A stretch of 64,000 nt of DNA from CAZLMW01 sp964560875 (lineage in GTDB: Bacteria; Myxococcota_A; UBA9042): contig CAZLMW010000014.1 in NCBI GenBank assembly GCA_964560875.1, positions 1 to 64,000 of the forward strand. Reading direction: 5' to 3'. Made by a program: the position numbers and the translations under genes. Below, piece after piece: positions 17,137-25,687 of the stretch. The notes under the pieces were generated by a model. It searched no databases and had not been told where the DNA came from. It worked only from the letters and a program-made list of their open reading frames with translations. Within the stretch, counting starts at the first letter, position 1; every line of letters begins with the position of its first letter.

Positions 17137-19088
17137 CGGATCCCCTTGAAGGTCTTGGGCTCGTACTCTTCGGTGTCTTCGACCGGCAGCTGACCGGTGA
17201 AGAACGCGACATCATAGCCGTAGATATCGCTCCAGAAGTTGATTTTGCCGTCGTCGACCGACACCGAAACGTAGTCGATGTGAACCGGGATCTTGCGCTT
17301 GAGGAAAACGATCTTCTCTTCGCGCTCGTCGACGATCTTGTTGATGCGCTTCTTGTTCCACTTGCGGTGGTCGCGACCGAGCAGGAAGTAGGCGAGACTC
17401 ATCGGCTTGTGCAGACGAATGCAGCCGTGGCTGTAGGCGCGGCGAGCCCGCTTGAAGAGGCGGCGACCGGGCGTGTCGTGCATGTAGATCGCGTGCTTGT
17501 TGGGGAACTGGAACTTCACACGGCCGAGCAGGTTGGTGGGCCCCGACTTCTGGTAGACCTTCTCGCTGCCGTCTTCCTGCATCTCGGAGACGTAGCCTTC
17601 CTTCTCGTAGTAGTCGGGATCCCTCGCGAGCGCCGGGCCGAGCTCGATGTCGACAACGCGCGGCGTCGGGTACCAGCGGGGCGCGAGCGTGACCTTGGTC
17701 ATCTTCGCCGAGAACATCTTGGTCCGGTTGAGCTTGCCCTTGAGCTTGGCCGAGAAGTCGATGTCGTCGTTGTTCTTGCCGACGATTACGCGGTGGGTGC
17801 GCAAGACCTTGCCCTTGTCGTAGACCTGCATCCGCTGGCCCGAGATGTTGACCCACACGAAATACTCAGCGGGATCGCGACCCTGGGCCTCGCGCCAACG
17901 CTGCAGGGCCAAACCGATCTCGCGCAGGCGCTTTTCCGCCGTGACATTGAGCTCTTTGAGCCCGGTCTTGCCGATGACGCCGTCTTCCTTGAGCTGGTGA
18001 CGGGCCTGGAATTGCTCGACCACGCTGCGCAGTTCTTTGTCGTAGGTGTCGCCGGCAGGAGCGGCTTTGTAGCCCTCGGCGATGAGACGCTTGCGGAGCT
18101 TTTCGACCCACGGCCCCCGAAAGCCCTTGTCGATCTTCTTGCGCGGCAGCTTCGGCAGCTTCTCCCAACCGCCCTTTACGACCAGGCTCTTGTAGCGATC
18201 GACCGCGCCGAGCAGCTTGGCGTACTGCGGATGGGTGGGCCACAACGCGCGGAGGGTCGCAGCCGTCTTGTCGCGGCTCTTGGCGAGGATCTCGGTGATC
18301 TTCTTGTGCTCCTTGGCGGCGAGACCACGCACCTGCGACGGCGTCATGGCGTCGTAGGGGTGGGCGACCACGGCGAACTTGAAGTCGACGACGTAGCGAA
18401 TCACGGCGCGCGCGATCTCGATGTCGGCGGTCCACATCACCTCGCGTGTCTTGGCCGCTGCGTCGATGAGTCCCTGCAGGTTTTCGCCGAGCTGCTTGCG
18501 CGTCTTGCCGTCGAGCTTGTCGCCGCCCGCGCGCACCAGGCGAATTTCACCGCCATCATCCGACCGGATCCACGCGCAGATCTCGGCAGCGACCTTGGCC
18601 GCCCCAGCGTTGTCGCCAGCAGCCTTGAGAATCGCGGCTCGCTCGGCCTTGAAAGCGCCGATCACGTCCTCGGTCGCCTTGTCGATCTGTGACAGCCGGT
18701 ACCCGCGCCGGTCCACGCCGTGGCGATCAAGGCTCTGCAGCAGCTCCATGACCTCGGTGCCATCATCGGTCAAGTTCCCGTCGAGCGCGTAAAAGCGCAT
18801 GGTAGCTTCACCGTACAGGCCCTTGAGCACCTTCTTGTCGTTGCCCGCACCCTTGAGCTGTTTGCTGAAATGGTCACCGCTGGTCTTGGCGATCGCAGGC
18901 AGCGCGGCGCCGACCTTCTTGGCGATCTCACCGATCGCCGGCCCCTTGATCTCGACGACCTTCGGCACCTCGTTGGGCGCCTCTTCCGCGGCGGCCTGGG
19001 GTGTCGGGACCGCAGCGCTTTCATCCGGCTCGTCGCTGCAGGCAAAGAGCAGGCTGGTGGCGAGCAGGAGTGCGATCGTGCGGTTCAT
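17133..19088 (-). CDS. L,D-transpeptidase (YcbB-like) lipoprotein
   Basis: A 651-residue protein starting MNRTIALLLATSLLFACSDE, a lipoprotein signal with lipobox LFAC. A long helical scaffold region is followed by a peptidoglycan-binding repeat (VEQFQARHQLKEDGVIG) and a YkuD catalytic domain. The catalytic Cys is about residue 556 in SHGCIRLHKP, preceded by the MHDTP strand. This order matches YcbB/LdtD-type enzymes, which make 3-3 cross-links in peptidoglycan or attach proteins to it. The size is close to that of YcbB. It has its own upstream region shared with the divergent sigma factor gene. Three genes follow it closely on the same strand, including the PEGA kinase. Confidence 0.9.
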   Translation of the reverse strand: MNRTIALLLATSLLFACSDEPDESAAVPTPQAAAEEAPNEVPKVVEIKGPAIGEIAKKVGAALPAIAKTSGDHFSKQLKGAGNDKKVLKGLYGEATMRFYALDGNLTDDGTEVMELLQSLDRHGVDRRGYRLSQIDKATEDVIGAFKAERAAILKAAGDNAGAAKVAAEICAWIRSDDGGEIRLVRAGGDKLDGKTRKQLGENLQGLIDAAAKTREVMWTADIEIARAVIRYVVDFKFAVVAHPYDAMTPSQVRGLAAKEHKKITEILAKSRDKTAATLRALWPTHPQYAKLLGAVDRYKSLVVKGGWEKLPKLPRKKIDKGFRGPWVEKLRKRLIAEGYKAAPAGDTYDKELRSVVEQFQARHQLKEDGVIGKTGLKELNVTAEKRLREIGLALQRWREAQGRDPAEYFVWVNISGQRMQVYDKGKVLRTHRVIVGKNNDDIDFSAKLKGKLNRTKMFSAKMTKVTLAPRWYPTPRVVDIELGPALARDPDYYEKEGYVSEMQEDGSEKVYQKSGPTNLLGRVKFQFPNKHAIYMHDTPGRRLFKRARRAYSHGCIRLHKPMSLAYFLLGRDHRKWNKKRINKIVDEREEKIVFLKRKIPVHIDYVSVSVDDGKINFWSDIYGYDVAFFTGQLPVEDTEEYEPKTFKGIR

Positions 19089-19467
19089 GGCGTTGTTCCG
19101 TGGGCTGGCGGGATGTGGTGGATCGACGATAAGGCAGGTCGGCCGGCCGTCAACGAATTCGCCACCCGAGATCGCATGACGAAGCGGTCGTCTCGCAGAA
19201 GCGTGGCCAGCGCCGTCGTATCCGCGGCCGGTGCCGGGATCTGCAGTCCCCACCCAGACTTGGGGCGCCCAGACCCCGTGGCGCCGCGATCCGCGCGCTG
19301 ACTACCACCCAAGTTGCTGTTTTTCAACGCCTGATCGCCGCTGAAGCGGTTTGGCCCGCGGTTTGCAATCAGCCCTACGAGAAGACGCCAGCGACAAGAC
19401 GCCTGGCGACAAGACGCTCGCCGCATGTTGATCGTCCAACCCAGTTCACGCCCGCCGGAGCCCATCG
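19089..19467. promoter_or_regulatory. Divergent promoter region with short direct repeats
   Basis: This 379-bp stretch lies between the L,D-transpeptidase gene (minus) and the sigma factor gene (plus). It holds no gene. Three AAGACGC blocks at 19382, 19396 and 19411, spaced 14-15 bp, form an imperfect tandem repeat about 50 bp before the sigma factor start. They could be protein-binding sites, but there is no direct evidence. Confidence 0.35.
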
Positions 19468-20109
19468 ATGCCCACATTTGCACCCAACCCAACCTCACCC
19501 AGTCCTGCCTCCGATGGCCCCGTTCAAGCCGCGGTCTCGGTGTCCAACCCGCCGCGACAGCCTGCGATTCCGGCCAGCGAACTCGAACGGGGAAGAGCGA
19601 TCGCGATCGCAATCGCCTGCGAAACAACGCGGGACCCGGATGTGCGCCAGGACATGATCGCTGAAGCCATGACCGGCCTGGTCGAGGCCGCGAGCCGCTA
19701 CCGACCGATCGGCGACGGACGGCTGACCACCTACGCATACGCCCGAATGCGCGGCCGGGTCCTCGATGCCCTACGCCGGGAAGCCCGCCATGCCCGGTGG
19801 CGAGGCCCGACCGCACGCAGCCGACAGATTCGACCCGCTACGGGGGCTGATCCGGTGGCGAAGGTGGACACCAACCGCATCCGCGCACGCATGGCGCTCG
19901 ACGAGGTGATGGCGGCGGCCAAGAACCCGCCGAACACACAAGAACAGCTGGTACTGGACGCGATCTACAGCGAAGGACAGTCGCTTAGCGCGGTCGCCAA
20001 ACGAACCGGATGGAGCTACGCGGCGACGCGACGACGCCACGAACGTGCGCTCAACAAGCTGCGTCGACACGCGCAACCGCGGCACTGGGAGATGATTCGA
20101 CCCGGCTGA
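19468..20109 (+). CDS. RNA polymerase sigma factor, sigma-70 family
   Basis: A 213-residue protein. After a Pro/Ser-rich N-terminal tail, residues about 45-110 form sigma region 2: MIAEAMTGLVEAASRYRP, then LTTYAYARMRGRVLDALRR, the signature of the core-binding and -10-recognising helices in the FliA/SigB type. Residues about 150-205 form region 4 with a helix-turn-helix (SLSAVAKRTGWSYAATRRR). Region 3 is reduced. It should direct RNA polymerase to a special promoter set, which cannot be named from here. The ATG has GGAG 7 nt upstream. No anti-sigma factor is adjacent. The next gene is the convergent repeat-peptide gene 125 nt away. Confidence 0.85.
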   Translation: MPTFAPNPTSPSPASDGPVQAAVSVSNPPRQPAIPASELERGRAIAIAIACETTRDPDVRQDMIAEAMTGLVEAASRYRPIGDGRLTTYAYARMRGRVLDALRREARHARWRGPTARSRQIRPATGADPVAKVDTNRIRARMALDEVMAAAKNPPNTQEQLVLDAIYSEGQSLSAVAKRTGWSYAATRRRHERALNKLRRHAQPRHWEMIRPG

Positions 20110-20234
20110 AAACGCGGCACCTGCGCCAGCGAGGCCGGTCTTCAGAGCCAAAAACCCCAAATCCCCGGACGAACCGGGGTGTTGCAGGGCGCGCCGGGCA
20201 GGCCGACGCGGGCGTTCAAGTGACGATCAAGCGG

Positions 20235-20650
20235 CTACCAGGAGCCGTGGCTGCCGTGCGAGCCGTGGCTGCCGTGCGAACCGTGGCTGCCGTGCGAGCC
20301 GTGGCTGCCGTGCGAACCGTGGCTGCNNNNNNNNNNNNNNNNNNNNNNNNNNNNNNNNNNNNNNNNNNNNNNNNNNNNNNNNNNNNNNNNNNNNNNNNNN
20401 NNNNNNNNNNNNNNNNNNNNNNNNNNCCGTGCGAACCGTGGCTGCCGTGCGAGCCGTGGCTGCCGTGCGAACCGTGGCTGCAGTGCTCTGCACCCAAGGC
20501 TGCGTCGTCGGCGGCGACAGAATCACCCTCCGACAGCATCATGAAGGTCGAGACCCGCGCTTCCTGCTTGGCGCTGATCGAAACATCTTCATCGGAAAGA
20601 AAGTCCGCAATGTTCTTCTTGACCGATGGAAGGCTCTTCTTCTTGGTCAT
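20235..20650 (-). CDS. HxsA-like His-Xaa-Ser repeat peptide, candidate RiPP precursor
   Basis: The N-terminal half (MTKKKSLPSVKKNIADFLSD onward, 56 residues) looks like a ribosomal-peptide leader: basic start, DFLSDED block, then an acidic stretch. After Cys57 comes a pure SHG repeat: six copies to the assembly gap, then nine more after it, ending SHGSW and a TAG stop at 20235-20237. The spacing fits the His-Xaa-Ser (HxS) repeats of HxsA-type precursors, which are modified by radical SAM enzymes HxsB and HxsC. Codon phase on both sides of the gap shows that the missing length must be 2 modulo 3. The 100-N filler (1 modulo 3) therefore breaks the frame artificially. The ATG has GGGGAAG just upstream. 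No maturation enzyme lies in the window. Modification is inferred, not shown. Confidence 0.78.
20244..20479. repeat. 18/36-bp tandem repeat encoding Ser-His-Gly, with gap
   Basis: The array is built of 18-bp units, GTGCGAGCCGTGGCTGCC, alternating with a GAACC version to give a 36-bp higher-order unit. On the minus strand each unit encodes two SHG triplets using alternating AGC and TCG serine codons. Nine triplets are visible on one side of the N-run and six on the other. The near-perfect repetition explains why the assembly stopped here. Confidence 0.92.
20327..20426. other. Assembly gap (100 N) inside the SHG array
   Basis: The third run of exactly 100 N, flanked on both sides by the same repeat. 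The true array may be longer or shorter than shown. The default length puts the two halves of the gene out of frame. Confidence 0.98.
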
Positions 20651-21073
20651 TGCTTCCCCAGGCGCGAGCGTCTTATCGCTCTGGTCTCAGTCAGTCCAGC
20701 AAGTCGACGGCTTAAAACGTAGGGGACAAAGCCGCCACCGATTCGGTCAGATAAATCCAACCGATGTGATCCGAATCCGTGGGGAGATCAGGGCTGTGGA
20801 TTCGCAGATCCCTGTCCTCATACCTACCAACGGTGTTGGGGGGTGTCAACCAAAACAGGGACCTGCACCGCCTTGGACAACTTCGGTGTGCGAACGTCGA
20901 AAATTTCACGACGCCTTGTCGCGCATTGGCGCTTGACGGACGAAGCGCCGCTGGCTACATCGCATTTCCGGCTCAGATCGGTCGCATGGTCGCGATCTGC
21001 CGGTTCGCCGAGCGCCCCGATCACGCGACATTTCTCGTCCCACCGACCCACAACCCGCCCAAAAGAGCCGCCG
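20651..21073. other. Divergent intergenic region
   Basis: This region lies between the repeat-peptide gene (minus) and the HD-domain gene (plus). It is lower in GC than its neighbours, with the AT-richer stretch around 20712-20760 a likely place for the peptide-gene promoter. An open frame continuous with the HD gene extends back to a GTG at 20843, but it reads as a non-globular, Arg/Ser-rich sequence and is probably not translated. No RNA gene is seen. Confidence 0.4.
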
Positions 21074-22102
21074 TTGACCGCGCCACACGTCATCACCGCA
21101 ACCGCCGAAAAGACCGATCGTGTGTTGCCCCCATGGCTCACGATCGTCGACGATCGCCTGCAGATCGTCGGCGACGCACGCGCCTGTCTCAACGATGATC
21201 CGAGCCGCCTCCTGGCGATCGCGGTCATCACGGCCGAGACCGGACTGCGCGCGGGACACGAGCTGCGCAAAGCCGCCAACGGCAAGTTCGACCGCATTCA
21301 CACCGTCGATCGGAGCCTCTGGCGCCACCACTTCAACAACCTCCTGGTCACCACCAAACCCAGCCTCGGCCTGCGCTTTCTGCTCAGCGTCAAGGTGCTG
21401 CCACAGCTGCTGCCCGAAGTCAGCGCGATGGTCGGCTTTCACAAGAGCTGCCCGGTGCACCACAAGGACATCTGGGACCACACGCTGCAGGTCGTCGATA
21501 AATGCCCCGCGCAGCTGGTCGTGCGCTGGACAGCGCTCATGCACGACGTCGGAAAGGTCTGGACACGAACGGTCAACAGCAACCGTCGGGTGCATTTTTT
21601 CCGCCACGAAGAGCTCGGCGCCTCGCTGATGCGCGGTGTCGCAGCACGATTTGAGCTCGAGCCCGAGCTCGGCGATCGCATCGTCTACGTGATCGGCAAC
21701 CACGCCCGCGCCAACGTGTACGCGGAAAACTGGACCGACTCCGCTGTGCGCCGGCTGATCCGCGACATGGGCGACTACCTCGATGACGTGATCGCGTTTT
21801 CGCAGTCGGACTTCACGACCAAGCGCCCCGAACGCATCCGCGAGGTCCAAACCCTCGCCGCCCAGCTCAACGATCGGATCGCCCGCGTCAAAGAGCTCGA
21901 CGCCAAGGTCGAACCGCTACCGAAGGGCTTTGGCAACCTCGTCATGCAGAAGACAGGCCGACGCGGAGGCCCCTGGCTCGGGCGAATTCAGCGCTGGCTC
22001 AAGGACGAGGTCGACGCCGGACGGGTGCAAGCTGAACTCGACGCGGAAACCTACTTCGCCTTCGTGCGGTCCAACGCACCCGACATGCTCGCCGCGGAAT
22101 AG
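21074..22102 (+). CDS. HD-domain protein, related to tRNA nucleotidyltransferases
   Basis: A 342-residue protein. A central HD metal-binding domain reads HHKDIWDHTLQVVD, then TALMHDVGK and later GNHARANVY, which supplies the His and Asp ligands of a phosphohydrolase. The flanking helices (LHFNNLLVTTKPSLGLRFL-like and GWLRRIQ-like segments near the end) resemble the C-terminal half of bacterial CCA-adding enzymes. The nucleotidyltransferase head (GxDxD) is missing, so it is not a full CCA enzyme. It may act on nucleotides or RNA ends. The start is uncertain: the TTG at 21074 sits behind AAGAG, and no ATG is available nearby. It converges with the YkgJ-type gene and overlaps it by 52 nt. Confidence 0.68.
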   Translation: MTAPHVITATAEKTDRVLPPWLTIVDDRLQIVGDARACLNDDPSRLLAIAVITAETGLRAGHELRKAANGKFDRIHTVDRSLWRHHFNNLLVTTKPSLGLRFLLSVKVLPQLLPEVSAMVGFHKSCPVHHKDIWDHTLQVVDKCPAQLVVRWTALMHDVGKVWTRTVNSNRRVHFFRHEELGASLMRGVAARFELEPELGDRIVYVIGNHARANVYAENWTDSAVRRLIRDMGDYLDDVIAFSQSDFTTKRPERIREVQTLAAQLNDRIARVKELDAKVEPLPKGFGNLVMQKTGRRGGPWLGRIQRWLKDEVDAGRVQAELDAETYFAFVRSNAPDMLAAE

Positions 22103-22650
22103 CGGTCAGTCAGCGGGGCAAGCTCCGCGGCCAGCTCGCGCAAATCGACCCGATCGGGCAGCCCCTTTTCGCCGCGCGCCTCCAAGTCGATCGTGGCGAT
22201 CGTCACCAAGTCGCTTTCGGCAGGGCCGATCTCAAACGTGGCGGAATCGGGCAAAGCCTCGATGTCCACGTCGGCGAGATGCTCCGGGCAGGTGTCTCGG
22301 TGCCAGCCGTCTTCGGTCAGAAAACGCAGGACTGCACCCTGGGATCGGCAGACATAAGGGCGAGCCGGATAGACCTGGCAACGCCCATCGAAGATGAACG
22401 GACAAGCTCCAGCTGGATGGATGGCGATCGCCAGGCCGTTTTTTCGCACCCACGCCGCGATGCGATCAGCCTCGGGCCGCCACACGGTCAAACCGTCGAC
22501 ACAGCACGAAAAGCAGCCTGACCCACAGCCGATCGACACACCGGTTTGGGTCGTGATCACGCCGGTCGTGGCTGCGAATCGGCGATCGGTTTCATCGTGC
22601 AGCTGCCGCAATCGCTGCGCGACAACCGCGGGGTCAGGCTTGCTTCGCAA
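22051..22650 (-). CDS. YkgJ-family cysteine-cluster protein
   Basis: A 199-residue protein starting at TTG with an excellent GAGGAG site 7 nt upstream, inside the end of the preceding gene. Cysteines fall in the YkgJ pattern: GCGSGCFSCC (Cys42, 46, 49, 50), CPF (Cys83), CQVYPARPYVC (Cys91, Cys101). These proteins are thought to bind a zinc or Fe-S centre; the precise role is unknown. The 17-nt overlap with the FAD-dependent dehydrogenase gene means coupled translation. Its 3' end overlaps the convergent HD gene. Confidence 0.85.
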   Translation of the reverse strand: MRSKPDPAVVAQRLRQLHDETDRRFAATTGVITTQTGVSIGCGSGCFSCCVDGLTVWRPEADRIAAWVRKNGLAIAIHPAGACPFIFDGRCQVYPARPYVCRSQGAVLRFLTEDGWHRDTCPEHLADVDIEALPDSATFEIGPAESDLVTIATIDLEARGEKGLPDRVDLRELAAELAPLTDRYSAASMSGALDRTKAK

Positions 22651-24337
22651 CGGCGGGCTCCTCGGCGACTTCGATACCAGCGGCGGCCATGATCGCTTCG
22701 GCCGATAACATCCCGTCGATCGCGCTGGAAACGATACCACCCGCGTAGCCGGCGCCCTCCGCGCACGGATACAGGCCCGCGTGGCTGGTGCTCTGCCGAT
22801 CGTCGCCGCGCAGGACACGCACCGGGCTCGAGGTCGTGGTCTCGGCGCCGATGATCTGGGCTTCGTCCGACAGGTAGCCGCGCAGTTGACGGCTATCGAT
22901 CCGGCGCGCTGCGTCCTGCAAACCGAGCCCGAAACGCGTTGGGAACAGGCCGCGCAGGTCTGCGGCTTGCACCCCGGGGCGATAGGACGTGCGCTCGGGG
23001 AGCTCTCCCGCGCCGCGATCGGCCACAAAATCGACGAGGCGCTGCGCAGGGGCCCGATAGCCGCCGCCACCGAGTTGATAGGCCCGGCGTTCCAAGATGC
23101 CCTGCAGCGCGATGCCTGCGAGGGCTCCATCGGCCACGTGCGCGCCGAAATCGGGGTCGTCGTCGAGGTCACCAGGCGCGTCGAGGTACATGTCGCCCGG
23201 CATCACCTGCATGACAAGCGCGGCGTTCGCGAAACGGCCGCCGCGGTTGCTGTTGCTCATCCCGTTGACGTTGAGGTGGTCCAGCACGGTCGGTGACGGC
23301 AGAACGAATCCGCCCGGGCACATGCAGAAGCTGTAGACGCCGCGCTTGCCGACAGCGGAATCGACCTGTTGGCGCACGAAATACTCGGCGGCGCCGACCG
23401 ATGCCCAGCCGGCAAGTGGACCGAGCTGCACGTCGTCGATGAGCGCCTGGGGATGTTCGACGCGGGCGCCGATCGCGAACGGCTTGCGCTGCATCTGCAC
23501 GCCATGGCCGGCCATCATCCGGTAGGTGTCGCGGGCCGAATGACCCGTCGCGAGCAGAACAGGCGTGCCGATGATTTCGCGTCCGTCGGCGACAACGACA
23601 CCCGCTACGGTGGCCCGATCGACGGCGGGATCGGGGCCTGCATCGCGGATGACGAGGTCGGTCATGCACGCGTCGAAGAGGAGCTCGTGACCCGCTTCGA
23701 GAAGGGCGTTGCGCAGCACTTTCATCATCGGGATCAGGCGATTGGTGCCGACGTGCGGATGGCCGTCGACGAGGATGCGTCGTGCCAGTCCGAGCGCCAC
23801 GAGGCGTTCATAGACTTCGCGCACCCGGGGGCTCTTGCCGCGGGTGTACAGCTTGCCGTCCGAGTAGGTGCCGGCGCCGCCTTCGCCAAAGCAGAGGTTG
23901 GACTCGGGATCAAGCACGCCGGATACGCGCAGGTCGCGCACGTGGAGGTTGCGCTCTTGCACCGCGGCGCCGCGGTCGAGGATCGTGCACTTGATGCCGA
24001 AATCGGCGAACCGGAGCGCGGCGAACAGGCCCGCGGGTCCCATGCCGACAATGACCGGACGAAGCTGCGGATGAGGGCGTGCGAGATGGCGCGGCCGGAT
24101 GACTGGGGGCAGCGAGAGATCGGGCGGACCGTCGAGCGTGTCGAACACGTCAGCACGGATGACCCACATGGGACGGCGGCGGGCGCGGGCGTCAAGCGAT
24201 CGGCGGCGGATCACAACGGCCGTGACGTCCTCGGATGTGAGACCGGCTTCGAGCGCGGCGGCCTGGAGCAACGCTGGATCGGTCGCCTCGGGGGGCGAAT
24301 CAGGCGAAACCGGCAGCTTGATCGTGACGGTCTTCAC
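22634..24337 (-). CDS. FAD-dependent dehydrogenase (COG2509 type)
   Basis: A 567-residue flavoprotein. A small N-terminal domain (about 1-90) precedes the FAD-binding Rossmann motif VIVGMGPAGLFAA (95-107). The next motifs are NLCFGEGGAGTYSDGKLYTR, typical of the uncharacterised FAD-dependent dehydrogenase group, and later GVYSFCMCPGGFVLPS. Near the C-terminus GLYPCAEGAGYAGGI forms the second FAD-contact region. It is probably a cytoplasmic oxidoreductase with an unknown substrate. The start is a GTG with a weak ribosome-binding site. It lies 54 nt after the unknown gene upstream and overlaps the cysteine-cluster gene downstream, which suggests redox coupling between the two. Confidence 0.87.
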   Translation of the reverse strand: MKTVTIKLPVSPDSPPEATDPALLQAAALEAGLTSEDVTAVVIRRRSLDARARRRPMWVIRADVFDTLDGPPDLSLPPVIRPRHLARPHPQLRPVIVGMGPAGLFAALRFADFGIKCTILDRGAAVQERNLHVRDLRVSGVLDPESNLCFGEGGAGTYSDGKLYTRGKSPRVREVYERLVALGLARRILVDGHPHVGTNRLIPMMKVLRNALLEAGHELLFDACMTDLVIRDAGPDPAVDRATVAGVVVADGREIIGTPVLLATGHSARDTYRMMAGHGVQMQRKPFAIGARVEHPQALIDDVQLGPLAGWASVGAAEYFVRQQVDSAVGKRGVYSFCMCPGGFVLPSPTVLDHLNVNGMSNSNRGGRFANAALVMQVMPGDMYLDAPGDLDDDPDFGAHVADGALAGIALQGILERRAYQLGGGGYRAPAQRLVDFVADRGAGELPERTSYRPGVQAADLRGLFPTRFGLGLQDAARRIDSRQLRGYLSDEAQIIGAETTTSSPVRVLRGDDRQSTSHAGLYPCAEGAGYAGGIVSSAIDGMLSAEAIMAAAGIEVAEEPAVAKQA

Positions 24338-24391
24338 GGCAGTGACCGGTGCTGGAGGACGCGTCGCAGCTGGGTCGCCGGACGCGGACGC

Positions 24392-25573
24392 TCAGATGGG
24401 GGCGACGTTGTGAGCGATGGCGCGCAGCAGGCCGACGATATCTTCATCGTCTTGCAAGGCGGGGGTCTGCCAGACGACGGCACCCTGCACCATCACGCCA
24501 GGCGGCACGGGGCCGACGCGTTCGGTGTTCCCGATCGCCAGCGGCAAGACCGCGAGGGTGGGGACAACGGCGAGCGGTTCGATCTGCCATGCGCAATGCA
24601 GGGTTGCCGCGCGGTCGGGGAGATCGACCACTTTCGCGCCGGTCGGCACCCGGAAATAGAGCCGCAGCCCGTCGGGCAACACGTGCATGTGCAGCGGGCG
24701 CTTGAGCTCCTGACGCCAGGCAGCTGGCACGGTTTCAGTCAGCACCTGCAAGCCCGCGAGCGCGTCATTGATCGGGAACATGAGGCGTTGTTCCCCCTCG
24801 AGTTGCACCAGGGTGACGTCATCGTGCTCGAAGGCGACAGCCGCGGAAGTTCGCAGCACGGCCGCGAGGTGCGCGCCCTGAGCTTGGTACAGGTGGACAT
24901 CGTGCAGCGTCCACGAGTTGCCGGTTTCGAGGGTGTCGAGCAGCTCGCGCAAGGTCGTCAGGCTGTCGTGCCAGCGGCCGGCGACGGAGAGGGAGTACGT
25001 GTGGTCGCACGCCGGGAAACGCCAGACGTTGCGCGACCGCACGAGATCCAGGCGCGCGAGGTCGAATGGACCGGAGCCGCTGTCATCGACTTCGAGTACG
25101 GACGGCACGGCTTGGACCACTTCGGCCGCTTCAGGCAGCCCGGCGAGCGTTGCGCGAACGTAGGCGCCGAGACCGTGCGCTGGGCCGCGAAAATACAACG
25201 CGACCCACGGCCGCTGTCCGGGGGCGCTGACCAGCGCGTGCAGGGCCGTTGCCCAGGTGACGGCGACCGATGGACCGCCGAGAGAGGCGAGATGCGCGGG
25301 CCAGCGCGCTTGGCGGCTGATTTCCCGGGCCACATGACCGAGGTGGGGGGGATCGAGATCGACGACGACAACAACAAGCGGTGACTGCAGCGACGGCGCG
25401 GACGGTCCAGAGGCGCGGACGCACATGGCGTCTCCACCCTCGAGGGCCACGGCTTGTTCGCTGACCGAGCAGCCCGTCGCGAACAGCAAATCGAGCATCG
25501 TGTGCCGAAATGCGAGCGGGTTGGCGTGCTTGTCGCGGAGCCGGGCAGCGGCGCTGTTGAGGTCGTAGGGCAT
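24392..25573 (-). CDS. Hypothetical protein
   Basis: A 393-residue protein starting MPYDLNSAAARLRDKHANPL. It has no signal peptide or membrane helix. The sequence alternates strands and helices (LVVVVVDLDPPHLGHVARE; DVTLVQLEGEQRLMFPIND; MHVLPDGLRLYFRVPTG) and is rich in Ala, Leu and Val. I do not recognise a family. The early LLDLLFATGCS segment is faintly like an M20 metallopeptidase start, but the metal ligands are absent. An upstream in-frame start at 25633 is possible. It is first of three close genes on the minus strand, before the FAD-dependent dehydrogenase. Confidence 0.62.
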   Translation of the reverse strand: MPYDLNSAAARLRDKHANPLAFRHTMLDLLFATGCSVSEQAVALEGGDAMCVRASGPSAPSLQSPLVVVVVDLDPPHLGHVAREISRQARWPAHLASLGGPSVAVTWATALHALVSAPGQRPWVALYFRGPAHGLGAYVRATLAGLPEAAEVVQAVPSVLEVDDSGSGPFDLARLDLVRSRNVWRFPACDHTYSLSVAGRWHDSLTTLRELLDTLETGNSWTLHDVHLYQAQGAHLAAVLRTSAAVAFEHDDVTLVQLEGEQRLMFPINDALAGLQVLTETVPAAWRQELKRPLHMHVLPDGLRLYFRVPTGAKVVDLPDRAATLHCAWQIEPLAVVPTLAVLPLAIGNTERVGPVPPGVMVQGAVVWQTPALQDDEDIVGLLRAIAHNVAPI

Positions 25574-25687
25574 GACCACAAAGGCTAGACCAAAAGCGAC
25601 GATTGCGAACCCCCGCGCCCCAAAGATCCCCAAAGATCCAGGCCCGATTGGAAGTCGCTGACTGAGCGATAGGCCGGGTCCGGACCA

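Noticed and set aside
14404..17193. Open frame of 929 codons on the plus strand opposite the kinase
   Set aside because: The kinase has every catalytic motif; the plus-strand frame is an Arg/Val/Leu-rich shadow.
20244..20479. SHG repeat DNA as a CRISPR or structural repeat
   Set aside because: There are no unique spacers, and the units keep one reading frame with a leader and a stop codon.
20843..21073. N-terminal extension of the HD-domain protein from a GTG at 20843
   Set aside because: The extension is non-globular and Arg/Ser-rich, and lies where the divergent promoters are expected. A TTG at 21074 with a nearby purine-rich site is more plausible.
21074..22102. HD protein as a complete CCA-adding enzyme
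   Set aside because: The GxDxD nucleotidyltransferase head is missing, so only the HD and helical parts can be claimed.
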